Part shown: piece by piece, positions 32,029 to 42,197 of the stretch
How positions within the stretch are numbered: position 1 is the stretch's first letter
Layout of the letters: every line of letters begins with the position of its first letter
NCBI GenBank assembly: GCA_031472005.1
Contig: PZJY01000013.1
Span: 310,001 to 374,000, forward strand
Length of the DNA stretch: 64,000 bases
DNA from: Tetracladium setigerum
Taxonomy: Eukaryota > Ascomycota > Leotiomycetes > Helotiales
Reading direction: 5' to 3'
The notes under the pieces: model-generated
Databases searched by the model: none
Seen by the model: only the letters and a program-made list of their open reading frames with translations
Told to the model about the DNA's origin: nothing
Program-made: the position numbers and the translations under genes

Positions 32029-33309
32029 ATGGCGGGCACAACGAACACCGTGCTCATCACTGGAGCGACTGGTTTCCTTGGCAAGGTTTTTGTCGAGGAG
32101 TTATTTCGTCAGACGTATGACTATTCGAAGACAAAGGTTATCCTCCTTATCCGCCATACCCATGATCTCGATTCGGTTCAACGGTTCAAAAAATGCATTG
32201 TTGCCTCCCCGTGCTTCGAAGGACTCCCAGAATTCTGGACAAGACACGTTCAGATCTTAGACGGTGATCTTGCCGATTACAAATGTGGCATTGCGGATAT
32301 CGACTACGATGAAATATGTGAAAGAATCACTCATATTGTACACATGGCTGGATGCATCAAGTTCGACTGCGGGGTTTCGGAAGCCATTTCGTCGAACGTT
32401 GACGGCGCTCTCAATATCCTTGCTATCGCTAAGAATTGCAAGCACCTGCGGCAGCTTGTCATCACGAGCACTGCATATGTGATGCCTCCCCAGACAGCGC
32501 CAATTCACGAGCGTTTGTTCCAGCTACCACGGTCGGCAACTCAAATCTATAATGAGTTAAAAAGCGGAAAGCTCAGCAAACAACAAGCTCTTCAGCTGAC
32601 TCGGCATCCAAACATCTATAGCCTCTCCAAATGTCTTGCTGAGAACCTTATCTCTGAGAGGCAAGGATCTCTTCCTATCACAATTGTTCGTCCCAGTATT
32701 ATCTGTGCGGCTTGGAAGTATCCTACACCTGGATGGATCGACAGCAAGGCAGCATTTGCTGGTTTAATCCTCTCATTTGGGATGGGTATCATGAAAGTTG
32801 TAAACGGTCGACGAGAAACCATGCTTGATATCGTAGCGGTCGACGTGGTGGCATCGCATATTCTTCAAGAGACTTTCCAAGAATATCCCTTGCACGAGAA
32901 GAGCTCTGGGCTACATATAACTTTCTCTGTAGCAACAGTGGGACATTCGCTTGCTCTTGGGGAGGCTTGTGGAATGCTGCAGGCATATTTTGATGCGAGG
33001 AGGAAGCTTTGGCTCCAGTTGAATTTTCGGTATTTATTCGTTGCCCATGACAGTGTCTTCAACATTTGTGAGCTGTTTGAACATAAGTTACGCTTACAGT
33101 CACTCGCTCTTATGTGTCTCATACAGGGCAAGAAGAAGGAGGCCGCCAAAGTTAGAAAGGCATATCGATTGGTGAAGGCGATGAATGTCGTTTTCAGGCC
33201 GTACACAAGTCAAACGTATGACTTTCGGCCGGCAAAACCATCATCTACTCCAAATCCCCATGTTTATCATCGCATTATTCTAGAAGGTGTGCGCAGAAAT
33301 CTAATGTAG
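32029..33309 (+). CDS. Fatty acyl-CoA reductase-like (male-sterility NAD-binding family)
   Basis: Single exon of 426 residues, starting MAGTTNTVLITGATGFLGKV. The Rossmann motif TGATGFLG (11-18) binds NAD(P)H. LDGDLADYKCG and HIVHMAGCIKFD are the expected next blocks, and Y197-SLS-K201 is the catalytic Tyr/Lys pair of extended short-chain dehydrogenases. IVRPSIICAAWKYPTPGWID, near residue 220, is typical of acyl-CoA reductases. The C-terminal part (YRLVKAMNVVFRPYTSQTYD) fits the sterile domain of these enzymes. They reduce acyl-CoA to fatty alcohol. At 426 residues it is a little shorter than many family members but looks intact. The cargo transposon is inserted 238 bp downstream. Confidence 0.85.
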   Translation: MAGTTNTVLITGATGFLGKVFVEELFRQTYDYSKTKVILLIRHTHDLDSVQRFKKCIVASPCFEGLPEFWTRHVQILDGDLADYKCGIADIDYDEICERITHIVHMAGCIKFDCGVSEAISSNVDGALNILAIAKNCKHLRQLVITSTAYVMPPQTAPIHERLFQLPRSATQIYNELKSGKLSKQQALQLTRHPNIYSLSKCLAENLISERQGSLPITIVRPSIICAAWKYPTPGWIDSKAAFAGLILSFGMGIMKVVNGRRETMLDIVAVDVVASHILQETFQEYPLHEKSSGLHITFSVATVGHSLALGEACGMLQAYFDARRKLWLQLNFRYLFVAHDSVFNICELFEHKLRLQSLALMCLIQGKKKEAAKVRKAYRLVKAMNVVFRPYTSQTYDFRPAKPSSTPNPHVYHRIILEGVRRNLM

Positions 33310-33547
33310 AATATCAAATACACGTACAAATTGTCAGCAATCCACAAATGAAGCATTGAAGTGGCAACAGAACACATATGAGACTATCCATTGTCGTTCC
33401 AACCCACGTTTCCGTCCATAATTGGCATATTGCTCGTCGAAACTGTAGACTCGAGATGATGTCAGGATTGACCTCATTCTTGGCTGCTTTCTGATGACAG
33501 AAATAGAGTCGTGTTGGGAAAAGTGATCACTATAAGTTGGTGAAATA

Positions 33548-33659
33548 CAGTAAAAGGCGAAATGGGTGTCGTTGTTATTTACTTAATTATTTTTAGCGAG
33601 GTCCATTTCTGGACTACTGTGGCTGTGCACCCTTGCCCCGAAAGTACCCATAGGTACCT
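33548..33659 (+). repeat. Left terminal inverted repeat of the cargo transposon
   Basis: Begins CAGTAAAAGGCGAAATGGGT directly after TA. It pairs with 38180-38291 at about 89 percent identity. Confidence 0.9.
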
Positions 33660-34012
33660 CTGCGAAGACAGAATTGGCGACCCTCTTAATCATACACTAT
33701 TCTAGGGGGCCATCCATACGTGGTCGCTTTGACTCTACGCATTCCTCCTACCACAGCTGCACTACTGAGCCCCAACATCCCTCCAACGTGGAAAAAGGTC
33801 TCTGCCAAGATTCTCAAGCCTCTCCACTTTGCGGGGGATCGTCATCAGCCTTGTGGCGGCTGCGGCGTACAGATTTGAGCAAGGTTGCCTTCGACTTTAA
33901 TTAATTAGTGCGACGCTACCCCGCACTCCCCAGAATCTTTTCGTTGCGTTTCTCATTTTATTTTCATGGACTTCAAGATTACTCCAACAACCGTCTCTTC
34001 CCTGACATACCC

Positions 34013-34670
34013 ATGGATAAATACATCTGTTCAACCTGGGATGTTCCTGACAAACTATATCGTGTGCACTACCCTGGAAGCCGAACGATCTTTTCTTCCC
34101 AACAAGGCTTTACAGCTTCGGATGTCACTAAAGTTTTCCACTCTGGTGAATTGAGTGAATTTAGAAAGGCCTTGGAAAAACAATTCACATGGAGGTGTCG
34201 AGATCCTCTACCATTTATATCTCTTTTCTCTGACGAACGGCACGCCGAGAATTGGGGCCGCGAGGAACCTTGGAGTGAGCACAAGGGTTCAGAACGCAAT
34301 TGGGCTCTTCACGTTATCAATGGGGTCGAACTTGCGAAAATGACTCACATCTTCAGACTCAGCGACTTGGTGAAGAGGCTAACCCTGGATGTTCCCGAGC
34401 GTGCCAGACAACACATTCAGGGTGCCTTTATCTGTCTTCATCGCGTCCCTGCGTCGGCAATTTTGGAGAGCAGAACGCCAGCAGAAATCGAACACAGTAA
34501 GTACACTAGTGTAGATATAGGTAGGGTAAAACAACTGACAGACAACAGAACGATTGGACGCAGACACGTGGGACTATCTTGGAGATTACGGCGACAATGA
34601 CAGCGACCGTGAGATGTTGCAAGAGAACTATAACTCCATTTTTGAGAAAAATATCGAGAACAACTGGTAA
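34013..34670 (+). CDS. DUF7587-type fungal protein carried by the transposon, 201 aa
   Basis: Exon 1 is 34013-34496 and exon 2 is 34549-34670, in frame across GTAAGT...CAACAG. The start MDKYICSTWDVPDKLYRVHY leads into the family pattern: YRVHYPGSRTIFSSQQGFTA, then FTWRCRDPLPFISLFSDERH and AENWGREEPW. The C-terminus is acidic (ADTWDYLGDYGDNDSDREML). DUF7587 proteins are fungal, often expanded and uncharacterised. The PFISxFSD-HAxNW core recalls small ADP-ribosyltransferase-like or toxin-like folds, but I cannot establish an activity. It lies wholly inside the inverted repeats of the transposon. Family assignment is from remembered conserved motifs. Confidence 0.7.
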
Positions 34671-35019
34671 CGGATAGGAACGACAGGGCAAGAAATCTAC
34701 CTCAACGTCTTGCTCCTATTATATTTCTCCATATCAGAATTTCAGGTCATTTGGAATCTCTCAGTCGTGGAAACTATGCATGTAGATGGTGACTTTAGGC
34801 TGGAATGAGACTTATTCCCTCGGCCGAACGCGCTTGATCGGCAGGTTGCAACGTTGTAAGCATGCAAATCCCGTTGGTGGTTCCGCGAGTTTGGCGCTCA
34901 GCTGAGTCCGCCAGCCTCCTTCCACATCTCCAACGTCTGTCCCTACCTGACAACCTCACTCATGGCTGTCTCTCTCTGTTGGCCGACTACATATCCATCC
35001 TCCGGCGACGCTCATGATT

Positions 35020-35376
35020 CTATAGGAATCCACTTTGGAGGTAAGGCTTGACCAGTGCTGCAGCTTCTGGTGTAAGGTTGACTTCAACGCTCCGAACCGC
35101 GCAGGCGGCACCCATAGCGTCTCTAACGTCTTCATAATGCACCATGCTTATCGACGACCCCCTTGGCAGGGACAAATCCCCGGCCAGATGTGCGCACATA
35201 GCCAGGTAAGGCTGCCATGTTTCGATGAATGTCCTTTTTATCGATAGAGTCTTCCATGACGAGGACTTGCTGCACGAAGAACAGACTGTAGGTAAGAACA
35301 AACTGTCTATTCTTTCGGTATTCTCTCGATAATTTGAGTCGGCCTTGTCGACTGGCAGAAGAGCGAGGACGGACAA
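35020..35376 (-). CDS. Doubtful ORF within the transposon, 118 aa
   Basis: The frame starts MSVLALLPVDKADSNYRENT and its end, NLTPEAAALVKPYLQSGFL, looks protein-like. A second - strand frame overlaps it (35132-35449), and no intron clearly joins them. It may be part of a spliced cargo gene or chance. The surrounding 34671-35765 shows nothing else I can support. Confidence 0.3.
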   Translation of the reverse strand: MSVLALLPVDKADSNYRENTERIDSLFLPTVCSSCSKSSSWKTLSIKRTFIETWQPYLAMCAHLAGDLSLPRGSSISMVHYEDVRDAMGAACAVRSVEVNLTPEAAALVKPYLQSGFL

Positions 35377-35765
35377 TAACGTTGTTCGAGCAATCTGCCG
35401 ATCTTCGTTGGTCCTCGAGAGCAGAATGACTTTTTCGCAGGTTATACACGCTAGGACGATGTGCGATTCCTAAGGGCCTAGCAACAACGGGTCACCCATC
35501 TCGGAGGTCGTGCTGCGGTGAAAGTTGTTAGTGCTGGAGTGTGTTTGGAGTACCTTGCCGTTGTGATTTGGTGTGTTGAGAATATTTTGGTGATTTGGTG
35601 AATCTGGCCGGTGCCGTCAGATGATTAGTAAGCAAATCCAGGGAGCCGCAGAAAACTCTGAGCACTCTTGACGGCCCCATGTCCTTGCCGTGGAATGACG
35701 TTGCAACTTCCTCCCTCCCCAAGGCCCCATCAAGATTGGTAGTCTTTATTTGCGTGCACGCTATC

Positions 35766-37022
35766 ATGGAAAACACGCCTTTTGAAAGGCGTAACAGCGA
35801 TCATTCTTTAAACTATGGAACCGCCGTAAATCCGACATCTGGTGGCCCGAGAGATTGCCAAGCCAGCGCCGGAGCCGAACAAGTCGAGCAGCCAAGCGGC
35901 GAACAACCATTACCACTTCTCCGACTCAGTGGATGGGACAGTGAGAAGCAATATGACAAGCACAACCCAGTGTGTATCCATTATGACTTTCAGTGGAAAC
36001 TTTCCCAGCGGGAGAAGATCAGAGCCAGGCGTGTCATTTCAGACACAGATCCAGATCTCGTCCTGGCTCCGAGTGACTTTTGGAAGGTTAAGTTTCACCC
36101 CCGACTTAATAACTATCTCAAGGACGAGGACAAATTCCCAGAAGATCAATATACGTGCGAAGAAACAATTATCGAAGTCTCTGTCGAGAAAAGCCGCCGA
36201 CGCGGCCTGACGAAACGATGCCCGAAGCTAGAGATCGATTGGCAGGAAGTTGACGAACACCTGGAAGGTCTAAGCGACTTGTTCAGCATGGGAAGGAAGA
36301 TAACCCTCAGCATGGAGTTTGTTTACAAGGAAGTTGTTAGTGATTCTGCCACGGCGAAGGGCAAGAAAAAGAAGAAGAAAAGCGCGACAGAGGCTCAAAG
36401 GCTTCAGAGAGCTGCCGAAGCTGGTCTTTGGACTCGAGTCTACGAGCACTATCGTTGTAGAGCTAAACACTGCAAGCAAGGACCCCATTGCTGGCCGGAT
36501 GAGCGAGGGCTTCACAAGAAGCTGCTATCAGGCCAGCTTGAAGAGATTGTCGGGCACATCAAAGAGACGATGAAGGAAGGCGAGACGGAGGAGGACGTCG
36601 ACGTTCGCATCGAGATCCCACCCCACATAATCAAAAATATATTGGAAAACAATCGCAAGCGGAAGGCAGATGACTCCATTGACCATCGTCAATGTAAAGC
36701 ACACGCCTCCTCCCATAACACATGTTGCAATACGGCCGAAATGCCTACTGTTGAGAAACTGGGGGATGTGGAAGGCGATAGACAAGCCATGCTTGAGGAG
36801 TATTGCAACTGGGGCCTGGCACAAGTCGAGAGCGAAGAGTGGAGACAAGCACTACAGATTGCAAATCAGGTTGCGATGCATCAGTTCCTAGAACTGAATA
36901 CTATCTTACAGCATCCAACGGTGGTCGTTAAGCTTATGGTAAAGAACGAGGTAGCACCAGGTATCGCTCTGCAATTTGTGAGCAACATCAAAAAATTCCA
37001 GCGGGAGATGGGAAAGTCTTGA
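35766..37022 (+). CDS. Uncharacterised protein carried by the transposon, 418 aa
   Basis: Single long frame. I start it at MENTPFERRNSDHSLNYGTA, because the 29 residues from the upstream in-frame ATG at 35679 look like leader. After a disordered N-terminus it contains a folded-looking part with the phrase DPDLVLAPSDFWKVKFHPRL, a Lys-rich stretch (AKGKKKKKKSATEAQRLQRA), and a Cys/His cluster YRCRAKHCKQGPHCWPDERG that may bind metal. A helical C-terminal region follows (EEWRQALQIANQVAMHQFLE). The composition suggests a nuclear or DNA-associated protein. It ends 62 bp before the transposase stop on the opposite strand, inside the inverted repeats. Its intact frame argues for selection or recent arrival. 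Confidence 0.7.
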   Translation: MENTPFERRNSDHSLNYGTAVNPTSGGPRDCQASAGAEQVEQPSGEQPLPLLRLSGWDSEKQYDKHNPVCIHYDFQWKLSQREKIRARRVISDTDPDLVLAPSDFWKVKFHPRLNNYLKDEDKFPEDQYTCEETIIEVSVEKSRRRGLTKRCPKLEIDWQEVDEHLEGLSDLFSMGRKITLSMEFVYKEVVSDSATAKGKKKKKKSATEAQRLQRAAEAGLWTRVYEHYRCRAKHCKQGPHCWPDERGLHKKLLSGQLEEIVGHIKETMKEGETEEDVDVRIEIPPHIIKNILENNRKRKADDSIDHRQCKAHASSHNTCCNTAEMPTVEKLGDVEGDRQAMLEEYCNWGLAQVESEEWRQALQIANQVAMHQFLELNTILQHPTVVVKLMVKNEVAPGIALQFVSNIKKFQREMGKS

Positions 37023-37083
37023 AGCACGAAGGAGGATATTTCTACAGGGTTCTTTCCTATTTGTTCTTGATTTTCTTAGAGTA

Positions 37084-38058
37084 CTACGTAATAGATATTC
37101 CTGCGTGACGGAAGTGATTCTCCGCAATGTGTTCATCGTCACCTACCACATCGACGCACCACTCCAGAAACATTTTGAACTCCCTTGCAATGAAATCCTC
37201 GTTCTCGTGCCACTTCTTCTTAATGAACTTCTTGAGCACACTAAAGTACTCCTCAATAGGATTACAGGCAGGCGAGTACGGTGGGAGGAACTCCAATACT
37301 ACTCCTGCGTCTCGACACATCTGTATAATCTTTTCTGAATGGTGCCAAGACGCGTTGTCCATTACAATAACAGATTTTGGCTCTGGGTATCTGCCACAGT
37401 GATGTAACAACTGGGCAATGAAGTCCTCAAACAAATCACAGTCTGTTGATCCTTGGTATACTCGCCTCAGCATGATGCCATCTTGGGCGTATGCTGGAAG
37501 AATGTGCCATCTTTTTCCGCGACTGAACTTTGTGACTTGAATTGGGGAGAACCCCTTTGGAGACCACCCCCAACGCCGGTATCCAGCCTTCCCATCGCAG
37601 CCAGACTCATCCACAAAGACAAGCTGGTCGGACTTGTACCGTGACATCCTATGTAGAAAGTAATCTTGAAGGTCGGCATCTTGTTGTTGTGCGATGCGTC
37701 GGATCGTTGTTCGCGTCCAGCTTATTGACCGCAGAGTCCGACCGATCGATCTCTCCGATATTCTTTTACGAAACCTGCGATAGAGGAAGTCTGCCATCTC
37801 GCATCGATACAGGTAAGGCTGTTTGATTAGTATATCACAGAGAGCGTCCTTCATAGGTGGTGTAATGCGGCTACGACGGCCGACAGTCTTTGTTCTTCGG
37901 ACGTTGGGCATTTCGGACTGCTGTTGTCTCTTCAGACGACTTCTCTGGACAGCGCGGACGCTGCATGAGGCTTTTTTGGCTATTAGCTTGGTCTCAAACC
38001 CTTCTTTTAGCATTGCATTGATTAAAACATGCTGTGCAGCGTTCAGTTGTGGCGCCAT
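37084..38058 (-). CDS. Tc1/mariner-type DDE transposase (DD34E), 324 aa
   Basis: Intact single exon starting at MAPQLNAAQHVLINAMLKEG (38058). The frame is open further upstream into the inverted repeat, but this ATG fits the family start. Residues 1-110 form the two helix-turn-helix modules that bind the repeats (KLIAKKASCSVRAVQRSRLK, RFRKRISERSIGRTLRSISW). The catalytic core has D150 in LVFVDESG, D234 in VIVMDNASWHH and E269 in PPYSPACNPIEEYF, with 34 residues between D234 and E269. This enzyme cuts and pastes the element into TA sites. It lies next to the right repeat and looks functional. Confidence 0.93.
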   Translation of the reverse strand: MAPQLNAAQHVLINAMLKEGFETKLIAKKASCSVRAVQRSRLKRQQQSEMPNVRRTKTVGRRSRITPPMKDALCDILIKQPYLYRCEMADFLYRRFRKRISERSIGRTLRSISWTRTTIRRIAQQQDADLQDYFLHRMSRYKSDQLVFVDESGCDGKAGYRRWGWSPKGFSPIQVTKFSRGKRWHILPAYAQDGIMLRRVYQGSTDCDLFEDFIAQLLHHCGRYPEPKSVIVMDNASWHHSEKIIQMCRDAGVVLEFLPPYSPACNPIEEYFSVLKKFIKKKWHENEDFIAREFKMFLEWCVDVVGDDEHIAENHFRHAGISIT

Positions 38059-38179
38059 GTTTGCTGACAAAAATGGATGACAGGAATGAAGGAGAGGGGA
38101 CTGACGGAGGAAAATGCTGTAGTGGAGACAGTCGCTCGCCAATTCTGTTTCTGCAGGCCTGGAGCACTGCACAGTACGA

Positions 38180-38291
38180 AGGTACCTCCAGGTACATCTA
38201 GGGCAGGGGTGCACAGCCACACTAGTCCAGAAGTAGACCTCGCTAAAAATAATTAAGTAAATAACAACGACACCTATTTCGCCTTTTACTG
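38180..38291 (-). repeat. Right terminal inverted repeat of the cargo transposon
   Basis: Ends ...CGCCTTTTACTG followed by TA. It is the reverse complement of 33548-33659 with 12 mismatches over 112 bp. Confidence 0.9.
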
Positions 38292-38390
38292 TACATAATT
38301 TTTGTGGTTGTCACATAATGAAGAAATTTCGTACGGACAAAATGCATTACATAAAGCTGCTACTTGCGTCGAATTTGATTTCGTTACCTT

Positions 38391-39349
38391 TTAGTGAGGT
38401 AAACCAGACCTGAAAGCGGGATGTATGTTACTGGAGGTATTATCCACCAGTGATAATGGCGAAATCGGGTCCTCATTATTAGAAACAGGAATAAATTCTC
38501 GATCAATTCCAAGGCCACTTTGTTTCCAATGAATATGCTGGCCAACGCCCAACTCCTCCTTTACCTGGCACATAGGTTTCAACATATCAGTATTCCGACC
38601 TGAGGTTTCCAGCCGATGAGTTGCAATGTCAGCACCAGCGCAAGTTTCTCTAGCTGTAACAACGTCTAATCTTTGGCTTGAATCCTCATTGCGACTCTGG
38701 GCATCATGGTCTTGTGCAATGTTGCAGGCCTCAAAACACGTCGAGTCTTCGGCAAGCCTTCCCGGACGCTGTACAGTATCGACATCAGATGCCTCCTGCG
38801 ATACTCTCTGCCGGAGCTCCAGTCCGACATCAAGAACACGATGCATAGCCTGGTCGATGCCTCTGTCTACAACTGTAGTCAAGACCTCCTCGGAAGTGTT
38901 TGCCCGGTGCCCAAGCTCTACATCTGAGGTCAGAATGGCATGCCAGTGATGGATCTGTCGCTGAAGGAAGAAAATCAAGAGGCCGAGAAGATCAAAGGCT
39001 GTGACAATGCCATACGGAAGAATGCGTTGCCTCCCCTCGTGTGTAGGCTTATACCAAAGAACTGCAAGTAGGAAACTAAAAATATATTAATATTTGAACC
39101 GTGATTAAGAGTCTATAGTATACTATACCTGCAACAAAGGTATGTGATGAAGATTGGATTTGATAGAGGCTTAGCCGCGAAGATGTGAATAGTTACATGG
39201 AAGAAGGGTACTATCGAGAAAACCACAACAATCCCAGCTATGAACGCGATAGTTCTGGAGGACGAATCAATAAGCCAAATAAAATAAATGCTGGCTTGGC
39301 TACTTAATTTAGCACCGTAAAAAAGATATAATAATGTGAAAGGGTCCAT
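38391..39349 (-). CDS. Membrane protein paralogue 1, 301 aa, two exons
   Basis: Exon 1 is 39349-39129 and exon 2 is 39075-38391, with intron GTATAG...TTTTTAG. The start MDPFTLLYLFYGAKLSSQAS is followed by hydrophobic helices (TIAFIAGIVVVFSIVPFFHV; FLLAVLWYKP; TAFDLLGLLIFFLQRQIHHW). A long soluble acidic tail (DSTCFEACNIAQD, EDPISPLSLVDNTSSNI) follows. It is clearly paralogous to the gene at 54901-55835, with the same intron position and phase and exon 1 of identical length (221 nt). Its stop lies 100 bp outside the right end of the cargo transposon, so it is not part of the element. The family and function are unknown to me. Confidence 0.75.
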
Positions 39350-39496
39350 AGTTGGAAATGCGTGTGTCATGAAGCATGCACGACCTTCACGCACGATTAT
39401 ATGCAATCGATAACCAGAAGAGGTTTCAGGATTAGGTAGGAAAAATACTTACAAAGGTGCAAAAGCTTAATATCCCGCTATAGAACAGGGTGGAGC

Positions 39497-39614
39497 AAGG
39501 GTGCAAAAGGTAAACAACCTGGAATGCGAGGGCGAATCAGGGTGTTCGCCAAGCTCGGAACGTTGCCTCGCCCGGCTGACGCAGATCATCTTGACGTAAC
39601 AATTTTGCACCCTT
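39497..39614. mobile_element. Possible 118-bp mini-element with AAGGGTGCAAAA ends
   Basis: AAGGGTGCAAAA at 39497-39508 is mirrored by TTTTGCACCCTT at 39603-39614, a perfect 12-bp inverted pair, upstream of membrane paralogue 1. No target-site duplication is evident. The same core is repeated elsewhere in the window, so it may instead be a fragment of a repeat family. Confidence 0.4.
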
Positions 39615-40044
39615 AATCGAGCGGTTGGCAGAATCAGCACTACTTCTGGCTTGGTAGCAGAGCATGAGATTCCAAACCATACATTCACAGAAGTGTGAAC
39701 ATATTACGCATGACAAGAGCAATCCAGAAATAGATAGCGTGTGTGGCGGTAAATCGTTTGAACCCAACAACTTTCTTCACTTCTTTGAGTAATTCTAGAT
39801 GCTGAATCCAAAATAACAGCTGCTAGAGTTACCAAAAGGCAGTTAGGAACGGCATATTAAGGATGAGATTTCCCTCAGATCATGTTCCCAAAATGATCCA
39901 ATACAATTCGTTTGCCGCACATCTTCACTACTTCCATTCAGCCGCAACAGTCATCACCTTGTGCACTACCCAAGGCATCTGCTAAATCGCAAAGACCTCC
40001 GTCTTGACTTGTGTCTCTGCTTGACATCAAGCTGCATCATCATA
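39615..40044. other. Intergenic region, no gene seen
   Basis: Divergent upstream DNA between membrane paralogue 1 and the gene starting at 40045. The short - strand frames here look like chance. Confidence 0.35.
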
Positions 40045-42197
40045 ATGTACAAAGCGCTCGAGCTCCATGGTTTAGAAGACGTCCCTGTCGCGCAGGTGGG
40101 CAAATGGTCCGAGGAAGAGATAGAACAAGTCAATATTGATATCCTCCAGAGGGTTGTAGCTATGCAGCGTTCAGAAGTTGGTGGTGTACAAAAGGTTAGC
40201 ATCTTAAACTGTCATAGAGTCTTATTATAACATAGTGGCAACAGAGACCCGGAGCCGCTCGGCGAACCAAACAAGCTCACAAAAAAAGTCGCAGAGAATA
40301 CGCCCAAGACAATGATATCAGAGATATTGGAATACAAATTCATAGGGGCCACGCCGAAAGCTCGAGCTCCCATGATGCTGACCAAGTTGGGCCTTCTACA
40401 CACAATACACCTCCCATTATTATTTCCTCTGCTAGGCCATACATTATTGTAGGTCTGTTTACCTCTAAATCCAGTGCACCCTAGTTTATTTTGGCTCATA
40501 TAATATCTCTAGGCCAAGGCGAAATATCTAAAATGAATCTTCGAAACTACACAGATGCCGAATTAAATCGCAACCATGCTCTACCACATGCCAACACGCC
40601 TCCAAACTCTCCTCAGATCATTCACTCTTTTTCATCGCCTTGTGCGAACTCGAGGGGTTCCCTGAACAACCAAGGGGCAATTTTCATAGTCAGTGAAGCG
40701 CTATCAAGTCTTCAGAAGCCAGGAGATAGGCATGCGGAATGCCAAAATAGCTCAACAGAGAAGGCCTCCGTAAACACGACTCAACATTTAACACAGCATC
40801 AGAGCGATAATATCTCTGCTGCAACATTGTCCACAACCAAACGATTGCCAATTGGAGATTTACTCAACAAGACCGAGCCCGACGAACATGCAAAACCGCC
40901 GCAGCTAACGTCCAGTGGACTTCCGGTTACAAATACAAGTCTAGAAAAGTTGCAAGATGGAGTACATATCGCTCTCCAGCCACACATTCAACTCTCAACG
41001 TCTTCCAGGAGTGATCTCTCCAAAATGGCGTCAAACCTAGAAATTCCACCTCCAAAGCTAGCTTTGGTGCGTGCTTCCGATAACAAGTTGGTTCCTGGAC
41101 CGAGAAGATATAGAATGCCACTAGAAACGAGTTTTATCGCTCAGAGACTTGCCATGGTGGGGAAGATTCTTATTACGAAGAGCTACACACCAAATCCAAT
41201 CGTCACGCTATCTATTAATCCTCTCTTGTCCCAAAATTCACCTGAATTCTTTCGCTTCTACTCGCAGACCGCGGGCGCTGGCGACGTATCTGTGCTTCAC
41301 TTTGGTTTGCCAGATGTGACATGGCAAACTCATCAGATCCAGAGCATCTCTTGTGGTGATACTCAGGCCTTCTGCGCTCTAAAACAGACTATCTGGGATT
41401 ATTTCTGTACATTCTTAAATAAGGGGCCAGTACTGGCAAGCTTCAGGGTCGTGGTGGATGCTCCTACTCGCAAACTTGCAGATCATAAATCTTGGAACGG
41501 ACCTGTACACCAAGAACCGGCAGCAATCAATCCAGAGTTGGGGCATTTCCCCCAGTCATACCAGGGGGCTGTGTCCAGTGCCCAGACATCAAACTCCCAG
41601 AAGGCTTTGCCTACAAGATTCCGGCCAACTCTTCGGGGCAGCGATGTACTTGCACTGAGACAGAGTAAACATGTGACCACAAAGTTTTCAACAGCTCCTG
41701 CCAGGAAGGTCGCTCTTCCGGTGTTGCTTAATAGACTGGCCTCTTTGCAAATCGCACCGGCACCTCAATATCAACACCCATTGCCAATTTCGCGAGCTAC
41801 AACTTTGAGGCAGGACAAAAAAATTAGTGAGACACCTTCCACTGCCCAAATCGCGGTTCGCATCCAAGAAAACGAACATAGCAGGTTCAGCCGCCTTTAC
41901 AGCAAGAGCATTCTACTCTCGGAGGTAACATCAATGGATTTCTTCACCTGGTTCGCCAGCAGCACAGATTATAGTTACCCCTCTGGACCGCCGGAATTGA
42001 AGTTCATCTTGAAAGATGCACTACCAGAACCAAAGTCAGCTAAGATTAAAAGAGGGGACGAGGCAAATTTTCAGTCTATGAAAGAGGACATCAAGCCGCA
42101 CTTTGAGCGGGCCAAGGCCCTGATGCCCGAGTTAACCGAGTTTACTATTCTGGTTACAGTTCCTGGGTGGAGGGTCGAGCAACCAAGTGATGAATGA
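40045..42197 (+). CDS. Hypothetical protein with an internal domain duplication, 680 aa
   Basis: Exons 40045-40194, 40245-40452 and 40513-42197 join in frame. The second intron uses a weak GTCTGT donor, chosen because it alone joins the open frames. The start is MYKALELHGLEDVPVAQVGK. Exon 2 is basic (RPGAARRTKQAHKKSRREYA), suggesting nuclear targeting. Two related blocks occur, about 245 residues apart. The first begins EFFRFYSQTAGAGDVSVLHF and ends LASFRVVVDAP. The second begins DFFTWFASSTDYSYPSGPPE and ends LTEFTILVTVPGW. Both share an FF-x-W/F start, a central GD, and a helix before a V-rich strand. The linkers are Ser/Pro/Thr-rich. No known family was recognised. Confidence 0.65.

Larger units (their letters stand above)
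33548..38291. mobile_element. Tc1/mariner-type DNA transposon with apparent cargo genes, 4744 bp
   Basis: The two ends are 112-bp inverted repeats (33548-33659 and 38180-38291) with 12 mismatches, only one of them in the outer 54 bp. Both begin CAGTAAAAGGCGAAAT. The dinucleotide TA flanks each end (33546-33547 and 38292-38293), as expected for Tc1/mariner insertion. The element holds an intact DD34E transposase at the right end, reading inward, plus about 3.3 kb that is not needed for transposition. That part contains a DUF7587 gene, a doubtful frame and a 418-residue protein gene. Ordinary Tc1/mariner elements are about 1.3-2 kb with one gene. The near-identical outer ends and open transposase suggest recent activity. 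Confidence 0.88.

Noticed and set aside
37084..38220. Transposase start at 38220
   Set aside because: The extra 54 residues are translated from the inverted repeat and leader; the family start is at MAPQLNAAQ (38058).
38391..39349. Membrane paralogue 1 as part of the cargo transposon
   Set aside because: It lies outside the right inverted repeat and its TA, and its paralogue at 54.9 kb has no such repeats.
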